64,000 bases of DNA from Paenibacillaceae bacterium (GCA_029256185.1 JAQSYI010000007.1:124001-188000); one strand, 5' to 3'; counted from the first letter of the stretch, positions 9,776 through 19,072 are shown. Numbers and translations: made by a program. Notes: generated from the sequence alone by a model not told the origin.

Positions 9776-11320
9776 GGTGGACTGCTTAATCTCTGGTTTG
9801 GCTGTCAGCTCCAGCATCGTAACCGAGTGAGCCGGGAAGCTGGCTGTGTAGCTATTGGATACTCCTGTAACCGGAGTTCCGGCAATATCAGCAAGCGTAC
9901 CGTCTTGCGCCACTTGAATACCGTTAATATTCGTTCCGGTTAAGGAATTAGCAGCAGGACCATTCAACACCCAGGCCGATGCTGTGCTTTGCGGGTTAAA
10001 ATGGGCCAGATTAAGCGTCGCCTGCAAATCCTGGGTCAGGTTCTTGTTCACAACCATTACATACAGCTTATCGTCAACCCCTGTCCGTTTGCTGGCCCAT
10101 ACGGTGAAGTTCTGGTTATCACTTGTGCTTGAAGACACCATCGTATCACCGAAATACCGGGTTAACAGCGGGTAGACGTAATAAGCAGGCCGCAGCTCCT
10201 TGCTGATATTGAACAAGGAGTAAGTCTGGTCACCCTGAAGCAGGAACTGAGTAATGTAGTCAATATGGTGATAGGCGAACCGACCCAGCACATCAGCGAG
10301 CCACAGGGCTCCTGCCAGACTGTCGGCTACTCCTTCTCCCTTGGAGGTTACCTGCCCCAATTCCGTCAGCCCTATGAGAGCATTGGGAGCATATTGATCA
10401 CGGTAACTGATCAGATTGTCCACAGGCATTGTTTCGGCTACCTTGTCAGCCCAGTTGATGTAGGAGGGCTGCCAATCCGTTCCTTCATAGGTCAGCAGAT
10501 TCTCGATGCTGGGATACGCGGATGAGGCTGGGTTGGTCTGGTCACCGGCAAGAGGATACCAATGCACCGAGATCGCATCTACCGGCTTATTATCCTCATG
10601 CAATTTTGCTAATGTGGGCTTGACCCACCCGGTCATCAGACCCGTAATTCCGCCATTGGCTGGGCCTACAATTATGATCGATGGATCAACTGCCTTCATG
10701 GCCGCTGTATACTCCTCGATCCGGACAGCAAATTGCACAGGCGTAATTTTGTACTCCCCGCCGTAATATTCGGGTTCGTTGCCGATTTCCCAATACTTAA
10801 TGTTATATCCCTTCTCCACATTGGCATAACGCACCAAATCTGCGGCCATGGCACTGTTGTTAATCCTGGCGTTTACCGTCACGAGAGCCTCGGCACCTAC
10901 CTCATCCAGCATATCCATGTAGCTGTCGAAGGTAGCCGCCGTTAGCGTCTTTGCATAAGGGGCCGGACCTTGGTACCACTTATAGGTGTTGGTGCGGTCC
11001 CAATAGATGCTGTCGGCCTCGCTTCCGGCAGGAAAGCGGATCAGGGTAATGCCCGCCTCCTTGATCAGATTTACATACCGCTGAGACCGGCTGCTGACAG
11101 GATGAAACTCGTTATTGGTCCACAGTCCAATATTCGTGCCGCGTATGGTTCCTTTCATTGGAGCTACCACCGTATTGGCATCAACATCCAACTGGACACT
11201 GGCAGGAACGTCAGCAGCGTTCGCTTCAGCAGCTGCCTGCAACCCCGGAAAACTGAAATTAACCATCAGTACAGCGCATAACCAGACAATAAGCAACCTT
11301 GTAATTTTCTGTAAACCCAT
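6983..11320 (-). CDS. Large secreted clan GH-A glycoside hydrolase with four repeated modules
   Basis: The protein has 1445 residues, an ATG start and GGGAGG upstream. Residues 1-35 are a signal peptide. Residues about 45-510 form a (beta/alpha)8 glycosidase domain ending in a small beta-domain. YWEIGNEPE near residue 177 gives the likely acid/base Glu182 and IGLTELG near 316 the likely nucleophile Glu320, the clan GH-A arrangement of GH39/44/51/79-type enzymes. Residues about 516-1445 are four tandem modules of about 231 residues. Each has a carbohydrate-binding-like beta-sandwich (HTVEIRNSS, DVAHLDI) followed by a fibronectin-III-like domain (TYYWKV.ANN.NGST). It is probably released or wall-attached through the modules. 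The family and glycan remain open. Confidence 0.85.
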   Translation of the reverse strand: MGLQKITRLLIVWLCAVLMVNFSFPGLQAAAEANAADVPASVQLDVDANTVVAPMKGTIRGTNIGLWTNNEFHPVSSRSQRYVNLIKEAGITLIRFPAGSEADSIYWDRTNTYKWYQGPAPYAKTLTAATFDSYMDMLDEVGAEALVTVNARINNSAMAADLVRYANVEKGYNIKYWEIGNEPEYYGGEYKITPVQFAVRIEEYTAAMKAVDPSIIIVGPANGGITGLMTGWVKPTLAKLHEDNKPVDAISVHWYPLAGDQTNPASSAYPSIENLLTYEGTDWQPSYINWADKVAETMPVDNLISYRDQYAPNALIGLTELGQVTSKGEGVADSLAGALWLADVLGRFAYHHIDYITQFLLQGDQTYSLFNISKELRPAYYVYPLLTRYFGDTMVSSSTSDNQNFTVWASKRTGVDDKLYVMVVNKNLTQDLQATLNLAHFNPQSTASAWVLNGPAANSLTGTNINGIQVAQDGTLADIAGTPVTGVSNSYTASFPAHSVTMLELTAKPEIKQSTRYLGQYVEGVSERKAPTDYPGSLVHTPQGFGKVWATGAAQLKVNFPETGVYDFTVRAYGEGVNPSFRIVLDGQAVPGAGWSLTNGWNNYQGSLGTVTAGIHTIKIHNNSPTSGNNLDLAHVDIVGVAPAPISLKSPANNATIANTSVTLDWMQTVGGKAFTPFGADDYLLTVADNPQFLNPVVNRRVTATSYELTGLQYNKTYYWKVAANNTNGSTSSEAVFSFTVDGQAARYWAQYADTVPERKTAADLPGNLIDTPEGWGRIGPAGSARWSVQFPETKAYNVTASVYGEGVNPLFQLKVDGQNVPDTAWLAGSAWNKYTGSLGSIPAGVHTVEISNSSLEPGTSIDVSHIDILGAAPAPFQLASPANHAVVGPTVVLDWTQQVDGKQFASLGANDYTVIVADNAELANPVLETTVASTAQLVNDLAYNKTYYWSVEANNANDSTPSGAIFRFTTPAPPATPAAARHLAQYAPAMSERKLAGDYPGSTANTPNGWGKIWMSASGKWSVHIPRAGSYQAVIRALGEGTAATFEVRIDGVTVTGSSQSLTNNKWVDYQVSLGTLPAGKHTVEIRNSSAVTGNNVDVAHLDIAGAAPGPFTLMQPANEAIVDPAAVTLDWTQVVGTKTFVPFGASNYQVIVADNAGLLNPVINTTVTTTTYQVDNLQYQSTYYWKVTANNANGSTPADAVFRFTTPTAPDSYPAARYLAQYAPTMTERKAAADYPGNTKDTPQGWGKIWMSASGKWTVHAPRTGIYNASIRALGEGTATFEVKIDGVAVSRSSRTLTNKWVDYQVGLGVMTAGNHIVELRNSSPVTGNNVDVAHLDINGAAPGPFTLMLPGNGATVDPLAVTLDWTQMIGSRAFAPFGADHYNITLADNVELLNPLVNSTVTGTTYQVNNLQHHSTYYWKVTANNANGSTPADAVFHFTTGQ

Positions 11321-11358
11321 TCATCTTCCTCCCTATTCTTCAAATAGAATTCACCCAA

Positions 11359-11367
11359 ATTGTACCA
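11359..11367 (-). promoter_or_regulatory. Candidate extended -10 promoter for the glycosidase
   Basis: On the minus strand TGGTACAAT fits an extended -10 (TGN followed by a TATAAT-like hexamer). It is about 40 bp upstream of the ATG at 11320. A good -35 is not visible, which suits an activator-dependent promoter served by the divergent AraC gene. Confidence 0.4.
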
Positions 11368-11419
11368 TGAGGCGGACATAGGAGTATTTTGCAAAAATTG
11401 GACTTTTTTTACCTATTCG

Positions 11420-11452
11420 AGGTAGCGCTTACATATTCAATTATGCTACAAT
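11420..11452 (+). promoter_or_regulatory. Candidate cre site and extended -10 promoter of the AraC gene
   Basis: AGGTAGCGCTTACA (11420-11433) reads TGTAAGCGCTACCT on the other strand, close to the CRE consensus with two mismatches at one end. It is followed by ATGCTACAAT (11443-11452), an extended -10. The cre overlaps the expected -35 region, so catabolite control of both divergent genes is plausible. Confidence 0.45.
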
Positions 11453-11550
11453 GCTCATGCGTATACTAAGCAAGCTGTCCTCTGCTTTATCTAAGCCGCG
11501 GAACTGGAGGCTGTGCATAGTTGATTTGTTATAAACAAGGAGGCATATGT

Positions 11551-12408
11551 ATGATTCAATTAACACCCATGCCTTGGCTGGACTTGTTTTTGTTCACACA
11601 CGCCAGCCGTTTCCTGGACCATCCGGTGGAATTTGTCCATGCTCATGAAGGAATGGAGTTCCTCTACGTTCATGAAGGCATGGGTCAGCTCATCCTGAAT
11701 GGCCGGCAATACAGGATCGAACCGCGTATGCTGATCTTCTATCAGCCGTTCCAGATTCATTCCCTCAACATGGATATTCCCTACACCCGCACCCTTATCA
11801 AAATTAAGCTGCCCCTCGATGAACGCTTCTCCAGCCTGTTTCCGTCCATGTATGATTTCATCTCATCCCTCGTTAAGCTGAAGCCGGATGAGCAGGTCTT
11901 TCTACTGAATGAAAAACAGGACGCCGAGCTTGTGCGCCAATTCTCCCTGTTCGACGAAACGCTGTCCATTACCCCCGTGTCAGAGCGAAGGCAGCATTTT
12001 TTCTCCTTCCTGGCCCCGTTTCTCTCATACCTTCAGACGAGGATTATGGCGGGCAGCCCCCCGTCCGGCCAACCCTCTCATCCCAGGGCGACCGGGCATA
12101 TCGAGACGGTAATGAACTGGCTTGAACAGCATTATCAGGAGCAGTTCCACTTGGACAAGCTGTCCTCGGAGATTCACCTGTCCCCCAGTTACTTGTCCAG
12201 AATGTTCCGAAGCCATACCGGGACAACGATCACTGAATACATGAATAAGATAAGGCTGGAGGAAGCCCGCTTATTGCTGTTGACCACCTCACTGCCCGTT
12301 AGTCAAATCTCTTGTAAGGTCGGCTATGCCGATGTCGCTTACTTCTGCCGGTTGTTCAAGCAGAAATACGGAATAGCCCCTCTTCATTTCCGCTATGCCA
12401 ATGGGTAG
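11551..12408 (+). CDS. AraC-family transcriptional regulator
   Basis: The 285-residue protein starts at ATG 11551, with AAGGAGG eight bases upstream; the TTG thirty bases earlier lacks an RBS. Residues about 10-150 form a cupin-like sensor (EFVHAHEGMEFLYVHEGMG). Residues about 185-285 hold two helix-turn-helix motifs of the AraC type (LSSEIHLSPSYLSRMFRS and ISCKVGYADVAYFCRLFK). It is transcribed away from the large glycosidase gene and is the obvious candidate to control it. The ligand is probably a sugar released by that enzyme (inference). Confidence 0.9.
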   Translation: MIQLTPMPWLDLFLFTHASRFLDHPVEFVHAHEGMEFLYVHEGMGQLILNGRQYRIEPRMLIFYQPFQIHSLNMDIPYTRTLIKIKLPLDERFSSLFPSMYDFISSLVKLKPDEQVFLLNEKQDAELVRQFSLFDETLSITPVSERRQHFFSFLAPFLSYLQTRIMAGSPPSGQPSHPRATGHIETVMNWLEQHYQEQFHLDKLSSEIHLSPSYLSRMFRSHTGTTITEYMNKIRLEEARLLLLTTSLPVSQISCKVGYADVAYFCRLFKQKYGIAPLHFRYANG

Positions 12409-12417
12409 CAGCCTAAA

Positions 12418-12454
12418 TAGCCGTGGCAGGGACAAAAGTCCTTCCCACGGCTCA
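12418..12454. terminator. Bidirectional hairpin terminator
   Basis: An AGCCGTGG arm pairs with CCACGGCT, continued by an inner GGGAC/GTCC stem around CAAAAG. It lies between two convergent genes (stops at 12408 and 12466). The T-tracts are short on both sides. Confidence 0.6.
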
Positions 12455-12465
12455 ATTTCTGACAG

Positions 12466-14751
12466 CTAAGGAGACTTTTTATTGATCTCCCTCCAGGCAG
12501 TGGGTGAAACGGCATGCCGTTTGGCGAAGGCCCGGTAAAAGGTATTCTCGCTGCCGAATCCGCATAGCTGCAGAATTTTGCTGTTGGAATAATCCGTCTC
12601 CATCAGCAGCCGCTCCGCATGATTAACCCGAATCTCTTCAATATATTTGCCCAAGCTTTTTCCAGCCTGCTCCTTGATGAAGGAGAAGACATATTTCTCC
12701 GATATCAACAGGTCTGTGGCAATACTGCTGGCCGAAAGCGCCGGGTCTCCGTAATTTTCCTGCACATAATTCAGAATATCCACCTTTAATTTCTCATTAT
12801 TGCTCTTCTTGTTCATCTTGACGTAGTCACATAATTCCAAGGCCACCTGTCTAAGCGCATGGAACTGCTTGAGCACATCTGCAACCTGGTCATATTGGGG
12901 AATGGATAAGGATTGCTCCTCTGCTCCAGTCCCTTCATTCACAATCATCCGTTGAGCGTTATAGACCGCTTGTCTGTACAGGAAGAACACCTGCAGTTGC
13001 TGCTGCTCCGTGAACGGATAACGGGCAATCTCCTGCAAGCTGTCTGCGAACAGTTGGGTAACAATAGCCTTTTCACCGGCGATAAGGGCATCATTGAGCT
13101 TTAATAGCAGCGTCATGTCAAAAACCTGCTTGTCGGTTTGCTCCGATACGGCGTCAAACAAGTACACACCGCTGGATATCTCATTCTCATTGCTGCTGAA
13201 TGCATATTTCGCTTGCTGGTAGGCTGTTTTGGCGTTTTTACTGTCAGTCAGAATCTGGCTTAGCCCGATATTGATTATGAAGGAATGGCTGGCATTCATC
13301 GCCCTGATCAGCTCGGATAACTGCTCTTTTATCGTCTCTATTTGAACACCGTCGTCCAGGAAAATAACAAATATCACTTCATTAAAATGGAAGTTAAGAG
13401 CTGTATATTCATGCTTCATAACTGCCTTGAACGTATTCTCAATCTCGATTACAAGGCCTTGCTGCATGGTACGGGTGACTTGAAGCTCCTCATCCAGCCG
13501 GAAGCCCACCTTTGCCACACAAAAACGGTTGAACTGGTTGACAAAATAGCTGTCCGCTTCTTCTCTTTCCCGCTCCGTATATACACCGAGGATAAGCAAA
13601 TGCTTCAGCACAGAGCTTTTGACAGAGATATTCAAGGCATCTATCTGATCCAGCTGTTCCTTATTGATCGTGCTTATTTCGGTAAAGGCATTGTTAATGT
13701 ACGAATATTCATTTTTTACGTTAAATATGGTGTTGGTGGATTTGGAGGCTACCTCGACTAATTTCTTGAGCCAGAGCGTTTCCTTCATGGAGAATAGCAC
13801 CGACATAAGGAGAATAATCAACGAGCCTATGATCATATATAAGGTTACCAATTCCAGGATGGAATTCACATTCTGCTGAAAAGTATTCAAGGGTATGCCA
13901 ATAACTGTTTGCAGCCCAAGCTTTTCGCTTGTATAGGTAAGGGTGATATACTTCCGCGACGACTGTGTGATTTCACTTAAATTGCTCACTTGACCGGGGA
14001 TTTCACTGTCATCATAATTATGCGATAAAAGCAAGTTGTGCCGGCCGTCGGTTATGTACGCAAAGTGATCCTCTATCTCCGCTTCATGCAAAATATTGCG
14101 GATGATATCTTTTTCATCAAAGACGATAGCCATCATGCTTTTGGGGTCGGTGGCGTTGAAATACGAATTGCCGATTAGGGTGGTTAAGCCATTGAAATAT
14201 TCACGGTTATAATAATAAGAAAACGCTTGCATGGATGGAAGCAGCCTTACGCTTTCGCTCCCATTAAACAACAAATCATGAAATTCGCCCTCAGTCATAT
14301 CCTTATAATGGAAAAATTGTTTGTATACATCAACATAATTGTCTGAAGAGATGTAGTTGGAGATAAACACCGGATTATCTCTGAACATGATGTACACATT
14401 GGACAGCATGTCCTGCGTTAGAGAAAGGCTCTTCAGCTTGCTGTGCAGTGCGTTCATATCCACGTAATATTCGCTTGGGGGAAATCCCTCGAGAAAGAAC
14501 AGCCGCTTGAACGATTCCTCTTCTCTAAGAATATTGGTTATCTCCTGTGCCTTGATAATCTCGGCCTCCAGGGAATCCATACCCTCCTTCAGCTTGAGTT
14601 GGCTTTGTTCGATGGTCGATTGTTTGGCCATGGTATAGGATTGAAAGAACAACGGTGTAATCATGAGCAGCAACACGGCGAGTAAGGAAAAATACTTCAG
14701 CAAGCGCTTGGCCAAAATCACAAGTGTCTTGTGGCTTCTTTGTCTATCCAA
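12466..14751 (-). CDS. Membrane-anchored AraC-type regulator (YtdP-like)
   Basis: The 761-residue protein starts at a TTG (14751) seven bases after GGGGG; an in-frame TTG at 14757 is too close to the RBS. A helix at about residues 18-42 and another near 290-315 enclose an extracellular Cache-like sensor. A linker and a central degenerate regulator-type domain follow. The C-terminal ~100 residues are an AraC helix-turn-helix (SASSIATDLLISEKYVFSFI, then ILQLCGFGSENTFYRAFAKR). Proteins of this layout sense an external or transported sugar and activate neighbouring LplB/YtcP importers. Here the probable target is the operon at 14997-18883. Confidence 0.85.
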   Translation of the reverse strand: MDRQRSHKTLVILAKRLLKYFSLLAVLLLMITPLFFQSYTMAKQSTIEQSQLKLKEGMDSLEAEIIKAQEITNILREEESFKRLFFLEGFPPSEYYVDMNALHSKLKSLSLTQDMLSNVYIMFRDNPVFISNYISSDNYVDVYKQFFHYKDMTEGEFHDLLFNGSESVRLLPSMQAFSYYYNREYFNGLTTLIGNSYFNATDPKSMMAIVFDEKDIIRNILHEAEIEDHFAYITDGRHNLLLSHNYDDSEIPGQVSNLSEITQSSRKYITLTYTSEKLGLQTVIGIPLNTFQQNVNSILELVTLYMIIGSLIILLMSVLFSMKETLWLKKLVEVASKSTNTIFNVKNEYSYINNAFTEISTINKEQLDQIDALNISVKSSVLKHLLILGVYTEREREEADSYFVNQFNRFCVAKVGFRLDEELQVTRTMQQGLVIEIENTFKAVMKHEYTALNFHFNEVIFVIFLDDGVQIETIKEQLSELIRAMNASHSFIINIGLSQILTDSKNAKTAYQQAKYAFSSNENEISSGVYLFDAVSEQTDKQVFDMTLLLKLNDALIAGEKAIVTQLFADSLQEIARYPFTEQQQLQVFFLYRQAVYNAQRMIVNEGTGAEEQSLSIPQYDQVADVLKQFHALRQVALELCDYVKMNKKSNNEKLKVDILNYVQENYGDPALSASSIATDLLISEKYVFSFIKEQAGKSLGKYIEEIRVNHAERLLMETDYSNSKILQLCGFGSENTFYRAFAKRHAVSPTAWREINKKSP

Positions 14752-14910
14752 TAGCAATCCCCCTTTTGCAGAACCTTAACAGCCTTTCCCTTTGTCTCAT
14801 TTCATATTACTAAATAACCAGGCTTTTGTGTACAAGAAAATCACGGTGTCCTCCTGCTTGCATCACTGTCCGGTCTTAGGCCGTGTTTGCAAACACGCCG
14901 TAGGAGAACG

Positions 14911-14939
14911 GCAAAAGGAGCACCGCCAGGCGCTCCTTC
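14911..14939 (-). terminator. Rho-independent terminator of locus 2
   Basis: AAGGAGC pairs with GCTCCTT across a GC-rich loop. On the minus strand the hairpin is followed by TTTTGCC. It lies about 60 bp downstream of the lipoprotein stop at 14997. Confidence 0.75.
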
Positions 14940-14996
14940 GCTTCAGCAAACTGCCACAAGATGACCGTTGTTTCCGGCATCCGGATGATCCGGCGC

Positions 14997-16526
14997 TTAC
15001 TTCTTCTTGCCGTTGGCCTTCAGCCAATCGTCCAGCTGCTTCTGACGCTCGGCGATGACCTTGTCTACGCCTGCCTTCTTGCGGGCCTCAATGAACTTGG
15101 GCAAATAGGTGTTGTAGTCTACGGCACCGGTGTTCAAGGCCTTGGAGAACTCCGCCTCGATGGTGGTCAGGTTGGCCAGCTCTGTCTTGATCGGGTCATT
15201 AACGAACTTGAAGCTGCCTGTCTCGGGGCGCTTGGCGCTCTCGTTCAGCTGCTTGGTGCGGGTCCAGGTGTCGGCGGGCTGGCCTTCCTTCAGATAGCCG
15301 ATCAGGGAGTTGCCCATCACCCATCCCAGGTCACTCTTGTAGCCTCCGGCTTGGTTGATCTTGATGATATTGTCCCCCGCCTTGGTGTAGTGCTTGCCGT
15401 CAATGCCGAAGGTGAGCAGATTGAACAGGGCCGGATCGGTGTTGATCAGCTCCAGCAGCTGGATCGCCCGCTCCGGATTCTTGCTGGTCTTGCTGATGGC
15501 GGTCATGGTCGCCTGGACCCCGGTGAACTCAGGCTCGGAAAGACGGACATACACCACATCATTGCCGCCAAAACGTTTCTTGTCATCCGCTTCGCCGCCC
15601 GGCTTCATGGTCACGTTCCACTCAACGGCCACCTTGCCGGTTTTCAGCAGCGCTTCCATCTGGTCTCCCTTGGCCGTAGCCGCATCCTTATAGACATAAC
15701 CGGCCTGATACCAGCGGCGGACCATTTCCAGGAAGCTCTTGTATTCGGGAGTTTGGGGCACATCGATAATCTTGTATTCCGGATCCCCCACCTTGTAGTT
15801 GCGGGGAGCATAGCCGTAATGGCGGCCAAAGTCAAACATGTTGCTCGTATTCAGAATCGGCACAACGTCCTTCTCATTGTCCTTGAGGGTCTTCAGGAAC
15901 GGCTCAATATCGGATTGCTTCTTGATGGCGGATACATCCAGCTTGTATTTGTCCACGTATTGCTTCTGGATGGCGAAGCCCTCGGCCTTGGCGGCAATCT
16001 GATAGTTGGGGACGCCGTAGATTTTGCCGTTGATTCTGGTGTCGTCCCAGATGAGCGCGGGGAAGGCGGCCTTCAGCTTGGGCGCCTTATCAAGCAGGGC
16101 GTCCAGCTCCAGGAAGCCGCCCTTGGTCGCCTTGGGCTCATAATCTCCTCCGCCCCAGTTGGAGGTCCACAGGAGGTCAATCTCTTCGTTGGCCGCCAGC
16201 ATGGTATTGATCTTGTCCTTGTAACCGGATTCAATCAGCGGCATCAGCTTGACGGTGGTGTTCAGCTTGGGCTTGATATAGGCGTTGACGGCATCCTCTA
16301 CCGCCTGCTGGTCAGGCTGCAGCTCATAAGCAATATAATACCACTTGAGCTGAACCGCGGGAGCGGCGGACGGGGAAGGCGATGCCGCCGTTGTGGCCGC
16401 GGCGCTTGGGGCAACACTTGCCGTTGTCTGCGCTGCGTCGTCCTCCTTGGCGCAGCCCATCAGACCGGATAGCAAGACCAGGCTGCAGACAGATGCAATC
16501 ACTTTGGTACACTGCCATTTTCTCAT
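14997..16526 (-). CDS. Extracellular solute-binding lipoprotein (locus 2)
   Basis: A 509-residue lipoprotein with lipobox LMGC (Cys25 expected to be lipidated) and an RBS AGGAGG. An Ala/Ser/Pro-rich linker precedes the binding domain, which starts QLKWYYIAYELQPDQQAVED and continues through EEIDLLWTSNWGGGDYEPKA. The Asp/Lys-rich, high-GC sequence differs from the other three binding proteins in this window, so a different ligand is likely. It is the last gene of its operon, separated from the upstream permease by an unusually long 328-bp spacer. Confidence 0.92.
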   Translation of the reverse strand: MRKWQCTKVIASVCSLVLLSGLMGCAKEDDAAQTTASVAPSAAATTAASPSPSAAPAVQLKWYYIAYELQPDQQAVEDAVNAYIKPKLNTTVKLMPLIESGYKDKINTMLAANEEIDLLWTSNWGGGDYEPKATKGGFLELDALLDKAPKLKAAFPALIWDDTRINGKIYGVPNYQIAAKAEGFAIQKQYVDKYKLDVSAIKKQSDIEPFLKTLKDNEKDVVPILNTSNMFDFGRHYGYAPRNYKVGDPEYKIIDVPQTPEYKSFLEMVRRWYQAGYVYKDAATAKGDQMEALLKTGKVAVEWNVTMKPGGEADDKKRFGGNDVVYVRLSEPEFTGVQATMTAISKTSKNPERAIQLLELINTDPALFNLLTFGIDGKHYTKAGDNIIKINQAGGYKSDLGWVMGNSLIGYLKEGQPADTWTRTKQLNESAKRPETGSFKFVNDPIKTELANLTTIEAEFSKALNTGAVDYNTYLPKFIEARKKAGVDKVIAERQKQLDDWLKANGKKK

Positions 16527-16854
16527 TTTTCTTTGACCTCCTGAAATGTGGTTGATGTATCATTAACTATTTCCAGGTAAGAACGTATTCTGCTTCGCCC
16601 CCTCCAGTTCCTACCAGTCGGAAATAAAATATGCCTTTATGCAGCCTGACAGCTTCAGCGGAGGGAACACCGCCTCCGGGTTGGCTGCCCTTCAAGCCGC
16701 GGTTCCTTCGGCGTATGTCTCCCCAACACAGCGGCTTCGGCCGGTTGGATGACCAACGGCACAGATTCATGCTCACCCTGCCGGGCCCCCAGCCCGCGCC
16801 TTCGGCCGGATACTCCCCCCCTAACCGAAGGCTTCGGCCGGCCGTGCATTCCTT
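16527..16854 (-). other. Long GC-rich spacer inside the locus 2 operon
   Basis: This 328-bp gap between a permease and its binding protein has no convincing gene. It carries three copies of TTCGGCCGG and several short hairpins, such as CCGAAG-CC-TTCGG shortly after the permease stop and CCGTTGG-TCAT-CCAACCGG at about 16738-16756. It may hold an mRNA-stabilising or processing structure that raises binding-protein yield, or a second promoter; neither is proven. Two short minus-strand frames cross it but have no RBS. Confidence 0.4.
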
Positions 16855-17754
16855 CTACCCTTTGAGCGACCCTACCGTGAGTCCCTGGACGAAATAACGT
16901 TGGAAGAACGGAAAGACGAAGATCATGGGCCCCCCTGCCAGAATAGCCATAGCCATCCGAGCCGACAAGGTGGGGAAATTGCTGGTATCAATACCGAACT
17001 GGCCGATAAACTCGCTGTTGCTCGTCAGATAATCCAGATTCTGCATCATGCGCACCAACAGCAGCTGGATAGGGATCCACCGTTCATCATTGATGTACAG
17101 CAGGGCGGAGAACCAGGAATTCCAGAAGCCGAAGGCCAGGAACACTCCCAGGGTAGCCAGCGCCGGACCCGCCAGGGGAAGGACAATCGTGGCGAAGATG
17201 CGGATTTCCCGCGCCCCGTCCACCTTGGCGGACTCGATGATCTCGAAGGGCACCTTGGACATGAACCCCTTCATCACCATGATATAGAAGGGAGATATCA
17301 GCGAAGGCACAATCAGTGACCACAGGGAATTGGTCAGATGAAGATATTGGGTGATCAGAATATAAGAGGGTACCAGTCCGCCGTTAAACAGCATCGTGAA
17401 GAAAATATAGAAGGTGGCCGGTCCTCTGTACCGGAAGTCGCGGCGGGAGACCACGTATCCCAGCATGGCCGTGATCAGCAGGCTCAGAACCGTTCCGATC
17501 ACAGTAACCAGGATGGTGACTCCGTAAGCATGCAGCAGGATATCCGGCGCCTGGAAGATGTAACTGTACGCTCTTCCGGTGAAATCCTTGGGGATCAGCT
17601 GGTACCCGTATTCGGCAATGGACTGCTCCTCGGTCAAGGAGATGGAGATTATCAGAACGAACGGTACGATCATGGACAGCGTAACCAGGATAAACAGCAG
17701 GTGGATCAGCAGCTGAACGATGGAGAAGGAAGTTTTCTTCTTGGGCTTATTCAT
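16855..17754 (-). CDS. Carbohydrate ABC transporter permease (YtcP/LplC type, locus 2)
   Basis: A 299-residue permease from ATG 17754 with AAAGGAGCC upstream; an earlier in-frame codon at 17790 lacks an RBS. Six helices are visible. The EAA loop reads IIESAKVDGAREIRIF, and the C-terminus is FFQRYFVQGLTVGSLKG. It follows the LplB-type gene by 136 bp in the same direction. The Ser in place of the second Ala of the EAA loop is a minor departure from locus 1. Confidence 0.92.
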   Translation of the reverse strand: MNKPKKKTSFSIVQLLIHLLFILVTLSMIVPFVLIISISLTEEQSIAEYGYQLIPKDFTGRAYSYIFQAPDILLHAYGVTILVTVIGTVLSLLITAMLGYVVSRRDFRYRGPATFYIFFTMLFNGGLVPSYILITQYLHLTNSLWSLIVPSLISPFYIMVMKGFMSKVPFEIIESAKVDGAREIRIFATIVLPLAGPALATLGVFLAFGFWNSWFSALLYINDERWIPIQLLLVRMMQNLDYLTSNSEFIGQFGIDTSNFPTLSARMAMAILAGGPMIFVFPFFQRYFVQGLTVGSLKG

Positions 17755-17890
17755 GGGACGCGGCTCCTTTCTTAAAACCTCAGAAAGCATAGGCGGTACG
17801 ATTGTTCGGTTCCGGGCAGACGCACGGTGACAAAGGATGCTGTCAGGCGTTTATCCATGCAGAGATGAATGTGCATGAGATTGGGTTATT

Positions 17891-18883
17891 TTAGAAAAGC
17901 GCGTTTTCATCGTTGATCTTGCGGACCACGTAGTTAGCCAGCACTACCAGCACCAGCCCGACGAAGGATTGGTACAGCCCCACCGCGGAGGACATTCCGA
18001 TATCGCCGAATACGCTCAGAGCCCGATACACATAGGTGTCGATAATATCCGTGGTCGGGAAGGTCATGCCGGAATTGTTCGGGATGAAGTAATGCAGGCC
18101 GAAGTCCCCTTTGAAAATATTGCCAATAGACAGGATAATCAGCACCGTGATCAGATTGGACAGCAGTGGCAGCGTGATCCTGGTGGCAAGCTGCCAGCGG
18201 GTGGCCCCTTCGATCCGGGCCGCTTCATAATACTCATGGTTGATGCCCATAATTCCGGCGAAATAGACCAGGGCGGAGAAGCCCACACTCTTCCATAGCT
18301 GCACAGTGAGCAGGATGGAAGGCCACGGCTGGGATTCCAGATACCACATATGGGTGTTCTGGTTCAGCGAGGAGAGCAGCTGGTTTAGATAACCGCTGGA
18401 ATGGTCCAGGAAGGCGCTGGTCAGGTAGCTGACCACAACCCAGGACAGACAGTAGGGAATGAACAGGGCGGTCTGGTGAATCCTGATCCACTTGCGCCTG
18501 ATTTCATTCATGAGGATGGCGAAGGCGAGCGCCACCGTCGTTGTGGTTATCATGTAGGCGCCCTCATACAGCACCGTGTTGCGGGTAATGCGCCAGGCGT
18601 TCTCCGAGACGAAGAAGAACTCGAAGTTCTTCAGCCCCACCCAGGCGCTGCCCAGTATTCCCATGTCATACCGGTAATCCTTGAAGGCCAGCACCACCCC
18701 GAACATGGGCAGATACGCGAAGATCAGGATAAGCAGCGCACCGGGAAAAAGCAGCAGCAGCAACTCACTGTTCTTCTTCAAGTAGAACCATTCCGACCGG
18801 GAGCGCCGCTTAGGGACGCTTGGGGCGCCAAGGACTGCTTCGGCCGTCTCTGTGGACGATGTGGATGTGTTTTGGTTGGACAT
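17891..18883 (-). CDS. Carbohydrate ABC transporter permease (LplB type, locus 2)
   Basis: A 330-residue permease from ATG 18883 with CGGAGG upstream. The frame stays open another 30 codons but without an RBS. A polar Ser/Thr-rich N-terminal tail of about 50 residues precedes six helices. The typical FAYLPMFGVVLAFKDYRYD segment is present, and the EAA loop is YYEAARIEGATRWQLA. It is the first gene of the operon at 14997-18883. Confidence 0.92.
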   Translation of the reverse strand: MSNQNTSTSSTETAEAVLGAPSVPKRRSRSEWFYLKKNSELLLLLFPGALLILIFAYLPMFGVVLAFKDYRYDMGILGSAWVGLKNFEFFFVSENAWRITRNTVLYEGAYMITTTTVALAFAILMNEIRRKWIRIHQTALFIPYCLSWVVVSYLTSAFLDHSSGYLNQLLSSLNQNTHMWYLESQPWPSILLTVQLWKSVGFSALVYFAGIMGINHEYYEAARIEGATRWQLATRITLPLLSNLITVLIILSIGNIFKGDFGLHYFIPNNSGMTFPTTDIIDTYVYRALSVFGDIGMSSAVGLYQSFVGLVLVVLANYVVRKINDENALF

Positions 18884-19072
18884 TGGACTACCTCCGTCTA
18901 CAGTCATCTGTGTCGTTCTGGTAGCTCCATCTTCACAAATCCGTGGGCAAAAGAATACTGTGGTTTGTTTCATTCGCTTGATATGCGGCTATGATTATTG
19001 CGATTTCCTGCAGTTGGGGAGAGGAACAAGCCGGGAAGGCCCCAAATGTGCTGGCTCCCGCCGTGAACACGT

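Noticed and set aside
14961..16472. 503-residue plus-strand frame opposite the locus 2 binding protein
   Set aside because: The opposite strand has a clear lipoprotein with RBS and lipobox; this frame is a product of its codon bias.
16567..16849. Two short minus-strand frames in the locus 2 spacer
   Set aside because: No RBS and arginine-rich composition typical of GC-rich non-coding sequence.
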